Shown here piece after piece: positions 1 through 8,295 of a stretch of DNA of 39,273 nucleotides. Position numbers and translations under genes: made by a program. Origin of the DNA: an uncultured Gammaproteobacteria bacterium (GTDB taxonomy: Bacteria; Pseudomonadota; Gammaproteobacteria; PS1; Pseudothioglobaceae); NCBI GenBank assembly GCA_913047325.1, contig CAJWTP010000009.1, positions 1 to 39,273 of the forward strand. The letters are read 5' to 3'. Position 1 is the stretch's first letter, and every line of letters begins with the position of its first letter. The notes under the pieces were generated by a model. The model was not told where the DNA came from. It worked only from the letters and a program-made list of their open reading frames with translations, and ran no database searches.

Positions 1-535
1 CAATAATTCCAATTGTTTGCTTATCAATGGTATAGCTAAAATCACCTTGATTAGAACTTATAGCTGCTTTTTCCCATGAAATGTTCTCGTTGTTACTGCT
101 GCTTTCAATGAACTGAGAGAATAATCGCTGATTGGTTTTGCTGTCCTTTTCCATAATAATGAAGTCAGGCAAAATGTCGTTTTTGATTAGAGAGTGCATA
201 CCAAGATTGAGTCCGCAGATAGAGTTAAGTCTCAATCTGCCGCCGGTTCTTTGTTCAGGAAATGAAACAATACAAATTGGTCTATTTATTTTTTTAGCGA
301 AATTCAAAATAAACTTAGCGTCAGTAAAGGTCGTTTGAAATAGAAAAATTTTTTCATATTCATTATTATTAAAAAAACCCAGAGCTTCATCGGCAATATC
401 ATCATTTGTAATCAATTGATTAAAGCCTGCTATATCGGGACAGACTGATTTCAAGACGTTTTTAGCTTCAGTAAATTTAGATAATGCAAATTCAACATCG
501 AAAGTTTCTCTTGCTAGAGCTAAATATCCAATCAT
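1..535 (-). CDS. L-fucose/L-arabinose isomerase-family protein, N-terminal part (runs off left edge)
   Basis: The first 178 residues of a minus-strand protein are visible; the C-terminal part, which holds the metal and catalytic residues in this family, lies beyond the window. What is seen resembles the N-terminal Rossmann-like part of fucose/arabinose isomerase-like proteins: an early MIGYLALARETFDVEFA, a central FLFQTTFTDA, then PICIVSFPEQRTGGRLRLNS and CGLNLGMHSL. The ATG overlaps the stop of the upstream aldolase gene by four bases (ATGA), so the two are almost certainly cotranscribed and translationally coupled. Family members interconvert aldoses and ketoses, but many 'fucose isomerase-like' proteins have no known substrate. 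The pairing with an aldolase suggests an aldose-to-ketose step before aldol cleavage; this is inference. Family confident, substrate unknown. Confidence 0.72.
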   Translation of the reverse strand, partial: MIGYLALARETFDVEFALSKFTEAKNVLKSVCPDIAGFNQLITNDDIADEALGFFNNNEYEKIFLFQTTFTDAKFILNFAKKINRPICIVSFPEQRTGGRLRLNSICGLNLGMHSLIKNDILPDFIIMEKDSKTNQRLFSQFIESSSNNENISWEKAAISSNQGDFSYTIDKQTIGII

Positions 536-1554
536 TTAAATCCTTGATAGTCTGCGGTAAATTGTTTCGGTTTATCAATTTTATAACCATTTGAAAAAAA
601 TGTATCAAGAGATTTGGCATTATTGACGGTCAGGTCATTTAGCTTTTTTATGTAATTTAGAGAACTTGTTTTTAGTCCCCGGTCTACTTTTTCGATATCA
701 GGATAACTTTGAAATGGCTCTAGCCAGATAGTTCTACCAGCAAGATAGCCAGAGGCACCATATTTATAGGCCAATCTTAGGCAATTATAGAAAGAATCCT
801 TTCCCATGCCTGATGAGAGCATGACCCAGGGCTTGTTATTGGTAGCTTGAGACAGTTTTTGAAAGGCGCTTTCGGTTTCAAGTGTAATGTTATTTTCCAG
901 TTTTGCGCTATCTACTGGGCTCTCTAATTTGAATATATCAACCTTGTACTTCTCTTTTGCAAACTCTTTCACACTATCAATTACGTGTTCGGTATTTTTT
1001 TGTATTTGTTCCTGATACTCTTTGGTGTGATGGATATCGTCCTGAAAAGGATAAACCAGTAACTCCAGGAGAAAGGGGAGGTTGTATTTTTCGCATTGTT
1101 GGCCTATTGTTTGAATATATATTTTCTGGTGATCGACAGATTCCCTTTCAGCGTCAGGTCTGTACCATGCTAGAACCTTAACTGCATCAGCACCTAATTT
1201 TTTAATTTTTTCTACTGTCCAGTTATTGATATTTTTTGAATAGCGCCCCCTATTAGTCTCCTCAAAGTCATGATCCTCAAGCGTAACAATCAAGCCCTTA
1301 GAGTTGTTATAGCTAAGAAGATTGGGGATGGAGTAATAGGGATCCATTAGTATTGCTGTGGCTAAATGTGAAAGATTAGCGGTAATTAATTGTTTGCACT
1401 CAACAACTTCTTCGTATCTGTGTTCTCTATTTTTTGCAGCACTAATAATGTTAAAAATAGGGGGCCTCTGATCGACGGCCAGCATTTGGAAATGGTTGCT
1501 GTCTGAACAGAGTTTTTTTAAAGGGACAAATTTTCCAAGGGCCGGCTTTATCAT
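532..1554 (-). CDS. LacD-like class I aldolase (tagatose-1,6-bisphosphate aldolase family)
   Basis: 340 residues, slightly longer than LacD (about 326). It should be a TIM-barrel Schiff-base aldolase splitting a ketose phosphate into two three-carbon units in the cytosol. Family landmarks are present in order: AVDQR at 26-30, GADAVK ending in Lys126, FLLELL with Glu164, DIFKLESPVD with the expected Schiff-base Lys209, SSGMG at 247-251, and AGRTIW at 272-277. It is the first gene of a minus-strand pair with the overlapping isomerase-like gene, and it is divergent from a sugar ABC importer starting at 1991, so all may serve one sugar. The same fold includes LacD (tagatose-1,6-bisphosphate) and YihT (6-deoxy-6-sulfofructose-1-phosphate), so the substrate cannot be read from sequence. 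Family confident, specificity open. Confidence 0.8.
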   Translation of the reverse strand: MIKPALGKFVPLKKLCSDSNHFQMLAVDQRPPIFNIISAAKNREHRYEEVVECKQLITANLSHLATAILMDPYYSIPNLLSYNNSKGLIVTLEDHDFEETNRGRYSKNINNWTVEKIKKLGADAVKVLAWYRPDAERESVDHQKIYIQTIGQQCEKYNLPFLLELLVYPFQDDIHHTKEYQEQIQKNTEHVIDSVKEFAKEKYKVDIFKLESPVDSAKLENNITLETESAFQKLSQATNNKPWVMLSSGMGKDSFYNCLRLAYKYGASGYLAGRTIWLEPFQSYPDIEKVDRGLKTSSLNYIKKLNDLTVNNAKSLDTFFSNGYKIDKPKQFTADYQGFK

Positions 1555-1620
1555 TTAATATTTACTGATCTGTTAGTCAATTTATTGCTATATTAGGGCA
1601 TATTTGGCGCCCAGATTAAT

Positions 1621-1665
1621 ATACTTTCATTTACAGCCTTCTGTTGCTGCTGTAAGTGAAAGTAT
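1621..1665. repeat. 16-bp inverted repeat (hairpin or operator)
   Basis: Arms 1621-1636 (atactttcatttacag) and 1650-1665 (ctgtaagtgaaagtat) are complementary except for one position that can form a G-U pair; the loop is 13 nt. A T/G-rich stretch follows on the plus side. No gene ends just upstream on either strand, so a terminator role is not obvious. An operator or a structured leader of the minus-strand operon is possible. Confidence 0.6.
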
Positions 1666-1762
1666 GTTGTTTTGGGGTTTGTTCAGTACTTCCATAATCA
1701 TTATGATTATATTATAAGTTTAATCTTTATTTTTCCTTTTTATTCATATTTTTTCTTAATAG

Positions 1763-1791
1763 TTGACAAACGAACATCTTTAGTATATATT
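1763..1791 (+). promoter_or_regulatory. Candidate sigma70 promoter of ABC importer 1
   Basis: TTGACA at 1763-1768 and TATATT at 1786-1791 are separated by 17 bp. The predicted start near 1798 would leave a leader of about 190 nt before the binding-protein gene, and this leader would contain the direct repeats at 1863-1904. Seen by motif only. Confidence 0.5.
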
Positions 1792-1862
1792 TCTATTAAG
1801 TTTTGATATGATATGAAAAATATCGAACTTTGTAGGAGTTTAAAGTGAATTATACATATATA

Positions 1863-1904
1863 TAAATTCATGTATACTAATTATCTATTAAATTCATGTA
1901 TACT
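1863..1904. repeat. Two 16-bp direct repeats taaattcatgtatact
   Basis: Identical copies lie at 1863-1878 and 1889-1904, 26 bp start to start. They sit about 90-130 bp before the binding-protein start, in the predicted leader or the regulatory DNA. They may be regulator sites; no known consensus is recognised. Confidence 0.55.
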
Positions 1905-1990
1905 GGAGTTTAATTATTACTTAAATAATTGAGCTTTAAATTTTTATGTAATTTTTGTAAGTTTTTCAAATAATTATTGGGGAGAGATAA

Positions 1991-3241
1991 ATGAAAAGAA
2001 TATTTATAGTTTTGTTTGCATTTGTTATGTCCACCTTCAGCGTTAACGCTGACGAGATAAAGTTTGTTTGTTATCAGGATTCTAACGAGTGTGAAGTTAT
2101 TGCTGAAATGGCTACTATGTGGGAATCTTCAAGTGGCCACACTGTCAATATTGAGACTGTCGGATATCAAGTTGTGAGAGAGCAACTTGAAAACCTTTTG
2201 GAGTCTGACGCTGCACCAGACGTTGCAAGGGTGACTAATCTTGGTGGACTTAACAAGTTCTACTTAGATCTAACGCCTTACGTTGATGCCTCATATTGGG
2301 AGAAAAATTATGGAGCCACTTTGCCTTGGTACAGAAAACCTTCGGGTGATAATGGAATCTATGGCTGGCAAACACAGTTAACTGTAACTGGTCCATATGT
2401 CAATGTAACAATGTTTGAAGATGCTGGCGTTGATATGCCTGAAGAGGGTTCAAGCTGGGATGATTGGGCTGAGGCCTTAAGGCAAGTTAAATCTGAGCTT
2501 GGTCTTACAGCCGGTCTTGCACTTGATAGGACTGCGCATAGATGGGCAGGTCCTGCATTCTCATATGGAGCGCAATTTCACAAAGACGGCGTACCAATCT
2601 TAGTTGATGATGGTTTCAGAAAGTTTGCTGAGGTCTTTGTTGGTTGGCATGAAGAGGGCTTAATGCCTGCAGAAGGCTGGCCGGCAGGAGCAGGCACTGC
2701 ATATAAAAATGCGGCACCACTGTTCTTAGATGGTACTGTTGCTATGCATATGTCTGGTTCATGGATGTTAGGTAATTATGACAAAAACATAACTGACTTT
2801 GAATGGAAAGTTGTGCCAATTCCTTGTGGTCCAGGTGGTTGCGGAGCAATGCCTGGAGGTTCTGGTGTGGTTGCATTCAAGTCATCCGAGCATCCAGAAG
2901 CGGCGGCTTCGTTTATTAACTTCCTAGCGCAGACCGGTACTGCTGCACATTTTGCTTCAAACACAAGCAATATTACAGCGCACCAAGGGCTGCAAAAGCT
3001 AGGTATCGACTATTCAGGTGTTAGCCCGGTTGTTTCTGCTGGCCTTTCAACCTTTGCAGCTAATGCAGGTAAGGCAGCTGAATCAACACCGCAAGCATAT
3101 TGGTTCCAGGGTTACAACAAAAACTTTGCCATCTATGGTATCGTTCCTGACTACATAACCAAAGCCATTACAGGTGAGATGAGCCTAGATGATGCTTTAA
3201 ATGCAATAGATGCAGATGTAGCAGCCAAGATTGCTGAATAG
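1991..3241 (+). CDS. Sugar ABC importer 1, periplasmic solute-binding protein (family 1)
   Basis: 416 residues with a typical signal peptide: Lys-Arg at 2-3, a hydrophobic core, and a predicted cut after VNA at 18-20, leaving mature DEIKFVCYQD. The mature protein has features of MalE-like extracellular solute-binding proteins, including DAAPDVARV near residues 73-81, aromatic-rich segments such as GIYGWQTQL, and MSGSWMLGNYD around 254-264. Two close cysteines (27 and 34) and a second pair in IPCGPGGCGAMPGG could form disulfides. It is the first gene of an importer operon and has a strong Shine-Dalgarno (GGGGAGAG). A hairpin terminator follows it, which would make it more abundant than the membrane subunits. 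The ligand is probably a mono- or oligosaccharide, but it cannot be named. Confidence 0.85.
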   Translation: MKRIFIVLFAFVMSTFSVNADEIKFVCYQDSNECEVIAEMATMWESSSGHTVNIETVGYQVVREQLENLLESDAAPDVARVTNLGGLNKFYLDLTPYVDASYWEKNYGATLPWYRKPSGDNGIYGWQTQLTVTGPYVNVTMFEDAGVDMPEEGSSWDDWAEALRQVKSELGLTAGLALDRTAHRWAGPAFSYGAQFHKDGVPILVDDGFRKFAEVFVGWHEEGLMPAEGWPAGAGTAYKNAAPLFLDGTVAMHMSGSWMLGNYDKNITDFEWKVVPIPCGPGGCGAMPGGSGVVAFKSSEHPEAAASFINFLAQTGTAAHFASNTSNITAHQGLQKLGIDYSGVSPVVSAGLSTFAANAGKAAESTPQAYWFQGYNKNFAIYGIVPDYITKAITGEMSLDDALNAIDADVAAKIAE

Positions 3242-3270
3242 AGTTAATTAAGTTAATATTGGTTAAAGTA

Positions 3271-3305
3271 TAAGGCCGTCTCCTATGGCGGCCTTATTTT
3301 TTGTT
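3271..3305 (+). terminator. Rho-independent-like terminator between binding protein and permease genes
   Basis: Stem taaggccgtc (3271-3280) pairs with ggcggcctta (3287-3296), including one G-U pair, with a 6-nt loop. It is followed directly by a T-rich run (ttttttgtttt). It sits between the first gene and the first permease of one operon, so it probably works as a partial terminator that lowers expression of the downstream subunits. Confidence 0.75.
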
Positions 3306-3323
3306 TTATCTTAAGTTTTCAAG

Positions 3324-4379
3324 ATGTTAGATAATTTTTTAAATATTAATAACTGGTACCTTGTTTCCTTTTTCTATCTTTTAATTGGCTTCCTCCTATC
3401 AAGGGACGTTGTTGGACTGACGCCAAAACTGATGGCCGTAGTAGGATGGCCGATTGAACTTTCACAGAAGGTAGCAGGAACGAAGGTCTTGCCTTACTTG
3501 TTCTTATTTCCAAATTTATTAATTTTTGGCCTCTTCACTTTCATGCCACTATTTATGAATTTTGGCTTTTCTTTGACGGACGGTGCAAGTATCAACTTTT
3601 CATCTAGAGATTATTCCGGACTAGATAACCTTGCCAGGATCGTATCAGAAACACAAATAGATGTTGGAATTCAAAATATGGAGGATGATAAATTTATGGC
3701 TGCAGCAGCAGACACATTTATCTTTGTCGTTTTTCAAGTCCCAATCATGATTCTAATCGCTCTTTTTACTGCCATTGTTCTGAACAGGGAAATTGTTGGC
3801 AGGGGTTTTTGGAGGGCAGTATTCTTTTATCCTGTAATGCTAAGTCCAGTTGTAGTCGCTTTTTTGTGGACTTTGATTCTCAAGAGGCAGGGGCTTTTGT
3901 CTCAAAAACTTATTGATTGGAATTGGATTAGCGAGCCTATTCAGTGGCTGGTTGATCCGTCCTGGACCATGTTTTGGTCTGTTTTTGTATACACTTGGGC
4001 TCATCTGGGTTTCTATATGTTGATATTGCTTGCAGGGCTGCAGTCCATCCCGAGGGATCTGTATGAAGCCGCAGAGATGGACGGTACATCAGATCGGCGT
4101 GTTTTTTGGAGAATTACGTTGCCCTTATTGATGCCAATTTTACTGGTAGTAACGGTTTTATCTTTGATAAAGGCAGTTCAAGCTTTTGAGGAATTATTCG
4201 CCTTGCAAGTTGGTTGGGTGTCTCTTGTTTCTTACATTTTTGAGACCTCAGGCTTGAGGGGTCAAAAGACCGAATTCGGCTTAGGGATCGCGGCAATGGC
4301 GTCACTAATCGTAGCGCTAGTACTGATCATTCTTTCTTTACTGCAATTCTATCTTACTAGGAGGCAAGTGAAGTTATGA
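3324..4379 (+). CDS. Sugar ABC importer 1, MalF-type permease
   Basis: 351 residues and strongly hydrophobic. A first membrane segment (about 10-26) lies in an N-terminal extension of some 55 residues. The usual six-helix permease domain then starts at VLPYLFLFPNLLIFGLF. The EAA loop that contacts the ATPase is YEAAEMDGTSDRRVFWRITL. The gene ends by overlapping the next permease by four bases, so the two are translationally coupled. No good Shine-Dalgarno is seen before the ATG. If the true start were the internal Met37 the extension would be shorter, but the extension is hydrophobic and in frame, so I keep it. It forms the membrane channel with the next gene product. Confidence 0.82.
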   Translation: MLDNFLNINNWYLVSFFYLLIGFLLSRDVVGLTPKLMAVVGWPIELSQKVAGTKVLPYLFLFPNLLIFGLFTFMPLFMNFGFSLTDGASINFSSRDYSGLDNLARIVSETQIDVGIQNMEDDKFMAAAADTFIFVVFQVPIMILIALFTAIVLNREIVGRGFWRAVFFYPVMLSPVVVAFLWTLILKRQGLLSQKLIDWNWISEPIQWLVDPSWTMFWSVFVYTWAHLGFYMLILLAGLQSIPRDLYEAAEMDGTSDRRVFWRITLPLLMPILLVVTVLSLIKAVQAFEELFALQVGWVSLVSYIFETSGLRGQKTEFGLGIAAMASLIVALVLIILSLLQFYLTRRQVKL

Positions 4380-5812
4380 CTGCAGTTATTAATTTCTTTA
4401 CTAGAACTCAGGGCAAAAAGAAGCTAAGTCTTGTCGATTGGGTATCATATATTTTTCTATTTCTTGGCTTTTTAATTATTTTTCTGCCAGTCTTGTGGCT
4501 CTTATTAAATTCAATTAAGTCGCAATTCTTGTTACAAAAGTTAGACACAAATTTGTTGCCAATGGACTATGAGAGGATTGGAAGGGCGACCGTTTATGGT
4601 CCCGAGGGTAAAGAGATATTTATGATGAAAGACTTGCCTTCTTGGGTCTTGTATTGGAGCGATTTGAGTGAAGATGAAAGATCTCAGCACGATATTGACT
4701 CATTTATTTCTCAATATGGCGACAAAGAATTTTATGCACTGAGAAGCCATTTTGGACTTGTTCCTGGACAATCAAAAGAATTAATTATCAACAAAAATTT
4801 ACCCGAATGGCTGATTAAATATCCAAGCATGTTTCCGAGCGCTAAAAAGGAATACGACCCCGAATCAGTAATCAGTGTGCTAAACATTGAAGAGGTTAGG
4901 TTGTTGTCGGAATATTTAGGCCTCAAACCGTATAAGCCTAATGGCTTTACATCGCAAATTTTCGTCACTACAGTTGACTCTGAAACCAGTGAGGTTACAG
5001 AGTACTCGGTAAGTAGAATTAGCGCAAATAAAGACACAGTGAATGCCAGGTTAATCAGCAATCCGCAGGCCGGGATAGTGAAACTACCAAAAAATGAAAT
5101 CATTCTAAACAAAAGTTTGAAGCCGGCCTGGATTAATTACACCAACCCATTAACGAAGAACGTTGCTGGTATGGATTTTGATGCAGTTAGGTGTCTGAAT
5201 AATTCTGTTTTTGTCACTATCGTGGCAACCTTAATAACTCTTTTAATCAATTCCATGGCAGCCTTTGCGTTGTCCAAATATCGCTTCAATGGTCAAATCA
5301 TTTTTTTTATAATTATATTGGCTACCCTGATGGTGCCAGCATCAGTGCTGATTGTAGGTATATTCAAAATGGTATCGGTAACCGGTTTAACGGGGTCTTT
5401 ATGGGGAGTCATAATACCTGGAGCGGCAACCCCGACCGGGGTGTTTATGTTGAGGCAGTATATGCTGACCATTCCGGACGAGTTGTTGGAGGCTGCAAGA
5501 ATGGATGCTGCCAGTGAATGGACCATCTATTGGCGCATTGTTCTACCTCTGGCTCTTCCTGCGGTAGCTGTTCTCGGTATTCTGTCGATAATATGGAGAT
5601 GGAACGACTTGATACTGCCAATGATAGCTGTCTCGACGACCAAGGCCGCCTATACAATACAGCTTTGTTTATTAGACTTTCAAGGCGAATACATTGCACA
5701 GGAACACTACCAATTGGCAATGACAGTGGTGAGTTTAATTCCTACAACTTTGGTCTTTGTTTTTCTGCAAAAGTATATTACAACTGGAATAGCAACAACA
5801 GGAATAAAATAG
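4376..5812 (+). CDS. Sugar ABC importer 1, MalG-type permease with a large periplasmic insertion
   Basis: 478 residues, against about 280 for ordinary MalG-type permeases. Helix 1 (about 22-46) is followed by an insertion reaching roughly residue 265, after which the standard domain resumes (NNSVFVTIVATLITLL). The EAA loop is LEAARMDAASEWTIYWRIVL at 371-390. The insertion should lie in the periplasm because it replaces the first external loop. It carries three copies of one motif: EIFMMKDLPSWVLYW (80-94), ELIINKNLPEWLIKY (135-149) and EIILNKSLKPAWINY (241-255). Alpha-glucoside-type AglG permeases are also longer than usual, so distant kinship is possible. The gene overlaps the previous permease by four bases and is followed four bases later by the ATPase. 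Its transport role is clear; the insertion's role is unknown and may be docking of the binding protein. Confidence 0.83.
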   Translation: MTAVINFFTRTQGKKKLSLVDWVSYIFLFLGFLIIFLPVLWLLLNSIKSQFLLQKLDTNLLPMDYERIGRATVYGPEGKEIFMMKDLPSWVLYWSDLSEDERSQHDIDSFISQYGDKEFYALRSHFGLVPGQSKELIINKNLPEWLIKYPSMFPSAKKEYDPESVISVLNIEEVRLLSEYLGLKPYKPNGFTSQIFVTTVDSETSEVTEYSVSRISANKDTVNARLISNPQAGIVKLPKNEIILNKSLKPAWINYTNPLTKNVAGMDFDAVRCLNNSVFVTIVATLITLLINSMAAFALSKYRFNGQIIFFIIILATLMVPASVLIVGIFKMVSVTGLTGSLWGVIIPGAATPTGVFMLRQYMLTIPDELLEAARMDAASEWTIYWRIVLPLALPAVAVLGILSIIWRWNDLILPMIAVSTTKAAYTIQLCLLDFQGEYIAQEHYQLAMTVVSLIPTTLVFVFLQKYITTGIATTGIK

Positions 5813-5816
5813 TATT

Positions 5817-6833
5817 ATGGCAAATCTTAAGCTTATAGATATAAAAAAATCTTACGGAAAAACACAAGTTATACATGGAGTCAACCTTGAAGTATTAGAT
5901 GGTGAGTTTTGCGTTCTGGTAGGCCCGTCGGGTTGCGGAAAATCAACATTGCTTAGAATGATTGCCGGTCTAGAGGCGATCAGTGATGGTTCAATACTTA
6001 TCGATGAAGATAGGGTGAACGATATATCTGCCGCCAAGAGGGGGTTGGCGATGGTTTTTCAGTCATATGCATTGTATCCACATATGAGTGTTCGCCAAAA
6101 CCTTGCCTTCGGTCTGGAGAATTTAAAGCTAGACAAAACAGAAATTGAAAAAAGAATCCAAGAGGCTGCCAGACTGCTTAGGATGGAAGAGTATTTGAAG
6201 AGGCGTCCCGGACAGCTGTCCGGCGGACAGATGCAGAGAGTTGCAATTGGAAGGGCTATTGTGAGGGAGCCTTCTATATATTTGTTTGACGAACCATTAT
6301 CAAATCTAGACGCCGAGCTAAGGGTAGCAACCCGTGTTGAACTGAAGGCGCTTCATGAACGCCTAGGCAATACAATGGTTTATGTTACCCATGATCAGGT
6401 AGAGGCGATGACAATGGCAGATAAGATTGTAGTTTTGAATGAAGGGATTATCGAGCAGGTGGGCGCCCCATTAGAGCTTTATAATAGTCCGGCCAATAAA
6501 TTTGTTGCGGGATTTATCGGTTCCCCAAAAATGAATTTTTTGGACTACTCATCACTCCCTGAGAGTCTCAAAAAATTTGCCCCAGAAAACTCATCCATTT
6601 TTGGTATTCGACCCGAACATCTCTCAATTACAGAAGAAAATTCACTCCCTCTAGAGGTAAATAGCGTCGAACAATTGGGCTCTGACAGCTACCTCTACGG
6701 AGTCACCATTGGGGAGCAGGAATTATCTATCAAGCTGAATAATCAAACCGATATTAGGGCTCAACAGAAGGTTGATGTCGGTTTTGACCTGGACAATGCG
6801 CACTGGTTTGATTCTGCCGGCAAATCTCTCTAA
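5817..6833 (+). CDS. Sugar ABC importer 1, MalK-type ATPase
   Basis: 338 residues. The nucleotide-binding domain has Walker [10 protein letters not shown] at 36-44, the Q-loop in FQSYALYP (81-88), the signature LSGGQ at 134-138, Walker B YLFDEP with Asp158-Glu159, and the switch histidine His192 in VTHDQVEAM. The C-terminal part (about 235-338) is the regulatory TOBE-type domain of MalK/UgpC relatives, including GIRPE at 263-267. The protein is a little short compared with the 360-370 usual for this family. It begins four bases after the second permease stop and is the energy-coupling subunit of importer 1. The next gene is an amidohydrolase 46 bp downstream. Confidence 0.9.
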   Translation: MANLKLIDIKKSYGKTQVIHGVNLEVLDGEFCVLVGPSGCGKSTLLRMIAGLEAISDGSILIDEDRVNDISAAKRGLAMVFQSYALYPHMSVRQNLAFGLENLKLDKTEIEKRIQEAARLLRMEEYLKRRPGQLSGGQMQRVAIGRAIVREPSIYLFDEPLSNLDAELRVATRVELKALHERLGNTMVYVTHDQVEAMTMADKIVVLNEGIIEQVGAPLELYNSPANKFVAGFIGSPKMNFLDYSSLPESLKKFAPENSSIFGIRPEHLSITEENSLPLEVNSVEQLGSDSYLYGVTIGEQELSIKLNNQTDIRAQQKVDVGFDLDNAHWFDSAGKSL

Positions 6834-6879
6834 TTAGTTGTATCATAATGGCCTTAAATAACCTTAAAATTAAGGCTAA

Positions 6880-8244
6880 ATGAGCATTAATGACCAAGCA
6901 ACAATTTGGATAAAGAAACCATTAGCGGTGTGTGCAAAAGATAGCGCAGACGGTGTAGTGATCAGGGGTCAGAGAATTGTTGAGTTGGTTGGCTCGGGAA
7001 AGACCCCAGAGTCAGCGATTGATGAGATCTACGATGCCAGCGACAGCGTCGTTTTGCCGGGCCTGATAAATACCCATCATCACTTCTATCAAACCCTTAC
7101 CAGGTCTTACCCTGAGGCACTAAACAAGGAATTATTTCCGTGGCTAAAGAGTCTCTACAAGGTATGGGCTCATATCCAACCGGAGATGTTGGCGGTTGCC
7201 ACTGAATTGGCCCTGTCTGAGCTGTTATTGTCTGGTTGTACCACCGCAAGTGATCACCATTATCTTTTCCCAAGTCAGCTTGAAAACGCTATAGATATTC
7301 AAGCCGAAGAGGCTCAAAAATTAGGTATGCGTGTTGTTCTAACTAGGGGCTCGATGAGTTTAGGGGAAAGCGATGGCGGTCTGCCGCCACAAAGCGTTGT
7401 CCAGAGTGATGACGAAATCCTAATTGACAGCGAGAGAGTGATCAAGACCTATCACGACAGTGCCGAGGGCGCGATGACCCAGATCGCCTTGGCGCCGTGT
7501 TCGCCATTCTCTGTAACCACAGAACTGATGAAAGATACGGCAAAGCTTGCTGAGCGCTATGACGTCCGCCTCCATACCCATCTAGCGGAGACCATAGACG
7601 AAGAGAGTTTTTGCCTAGAGAGGTATAGCCTCAGGACTGTCGATTATCTTGAAAGTGTGGGCTGGCTATCTGAGCGTACCTGGCTGGCTCACGGAATCCA
7701 TTTCAATGAACGAGAGATTCAAAAATTGGGCCAATCTAAGGTCGGCATTTGTCACTGCCCTAGCTCCAATATGATGCTGGCTTCTGGCATCTGTCGCAGC
7801 CTCGAGCTCGAAGAGGCCGGCTCCGCTGTAGGTTTGGGTGTAGACGGTTCGGCTTCAAATGACGGATCCAATATGATAGCCGAGCTTAGACAGGCGATGT
7901 ATTTGCAGCGCCTGCGCTATGGCGCATCAAAGATTACCCATCAACATGCATATGACTGGGCAAGCAAAGGCTCGGCGAAACTATTAGGAAGAAGCGATAT
8001 AGGCGAAATAGCGACCGGAAGGCAGGCAGATCTAGCGCTATTCAAGCTGGATGAGCTGAGATTTTCCGGTAGCCATGACCCCTTGGCAGCGTTAATACTG
8101 TGCGGCGCACAGAGGGCAGACAGAGTCATGGTGGCGGGGAATTGGCGCGTCATTGATGGAAAAATTACCGACAGTGATGAAGCTCAATTGATTCATCGCC
8201 ATAGCGAGGCGGCGAAAAAATTACGCCAACTGGCTTCCGTTTAA
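6880..8244 (+). CDS. Amidohydrolase, probable 8-oxoguanine deaminase
   Basis: 454 residues, the size of cog0402-type amidohydrolases. Metal and catalytic residues are all visible: His66 and His68 in THHHF (65-69), His234 and Glu237 in HTHLAET, His271 in AHGIH, and Asp322 in VDGSASND. THHHFYQTLTR, together with CHCPSSNMMLASG, matches the group holding 8-oxoguanine deaminase and hydroxy-atrazine ethylaminohydrolase; the first is the likely native activity (8-oxoguanine to urate and ammonia). No signal peptide, so it should be cytosolic. It lies 46 bp after the importer 1 ATPase and may be read through from it, although it has no obvious link to sugar uptake. umuDC follows 83 bp downstream with its own promoter. 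Other aminohydrolases of this group remain possible. Confidence 0.78.
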   Translation: MSINDQATIWIKKPLAVCAKDSADGVVIRGQRIVELVGSGKTPESAIDEIYDASDSVVLPGLINTHHHFYQTLTRSYPEALNKELFPWLKSLYKVWAHIQPEMLAVATELALSELLLSGCTTASDHHYLFPSQLENAIDIQAEEAQKLGMRVVLTRGSMSLGESDGGLPPQSVVQSDDEILIDSERVIKTYHDSAEGAMTQIALAPCSPFSVTTELMKDTAKLAERYDVRLHTHLAETIDEESFCLERYSLRTVDYLESVGWLSERTWLAHGIHFNEREIQKLGQSKVGICHCPSSNMMLASGICRSLELEEAGSAVGLGVDGSASNDGSNMIAELRQAMYLQRLRYGASKITHQHAYDWASKGSAKLLGRSDIGEIATGRQADLALFKLDELRFSGSHDPLAALILCGAQRADRVMVAGNWRVIDGKITDSDEAQLIHRHSEAAKKLRQLASV

Positions 8245-8262
8245 TTTCTTTCATTTTTTTGA

Positions 8263-8291
8263 TTGACTGCTTATAACAGTTGGCCTATAAT
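8263..8291 (+). promoter_or_regulatory. Strong sigma70-like promoter of umuDC
   Basis: TTGACT at 8263-8268 and a perfect TATAAT at 8286-8291 are separated by exactly 17 bp. The predicted start is near 8298, inside the dyad at 8296-8322. An incomplete ACTG...CAGT symmetry (8266-8280) sits in the spacer, but it does not have the CTG-N10-CAG geometry of a classical gammaproteobacterial LexA box. Confidence 0.7.
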
Positions 8292-8295
8292 CTCA

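Larger units (their letters stand above)
1555..1990. other. 436-bp divergent intergenic region
   Basis: AT-rich gap between the minus-strand aldolase/isomerase pair and the plus-strand ABC importer. It holds an inverted repeat (1621-1665), a plausible sigma70 promoter for the importer (1763-1791), a pair of 16-bp direct repeats (1863-1904) and a good ribosome site (GGGGAGAG) just before the start at 1991. I see no protein gene in it. Its position suits shared control of the two divergent operons. Confidence 0.6.

Noticed and set aside
1833-1865. A six-codon leader peptide (GTG at 1845, after taggag) before importer 1
   Set aside because: Ribosome site and spacing are good, but a six-codon reading frame is easily produced by chance and its codons show no amino-acid bias that would suggest attenuation.
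4732-5112. A 126-residue open frame opposite the insertion of the long permease
   Set aside because: It has no recognisable family, no ribosome site, and lies entirely within a convincing plus-strand coding region; it is a shadow frame.
8261-8285. ACTG...CAGT symmetry in the umuDC promoter as a LexA box
   Set aside because: The half-sites are 7 bases apart rather than the 10 of the gammaproteobacterial consensus, and the centre is not symmetric.
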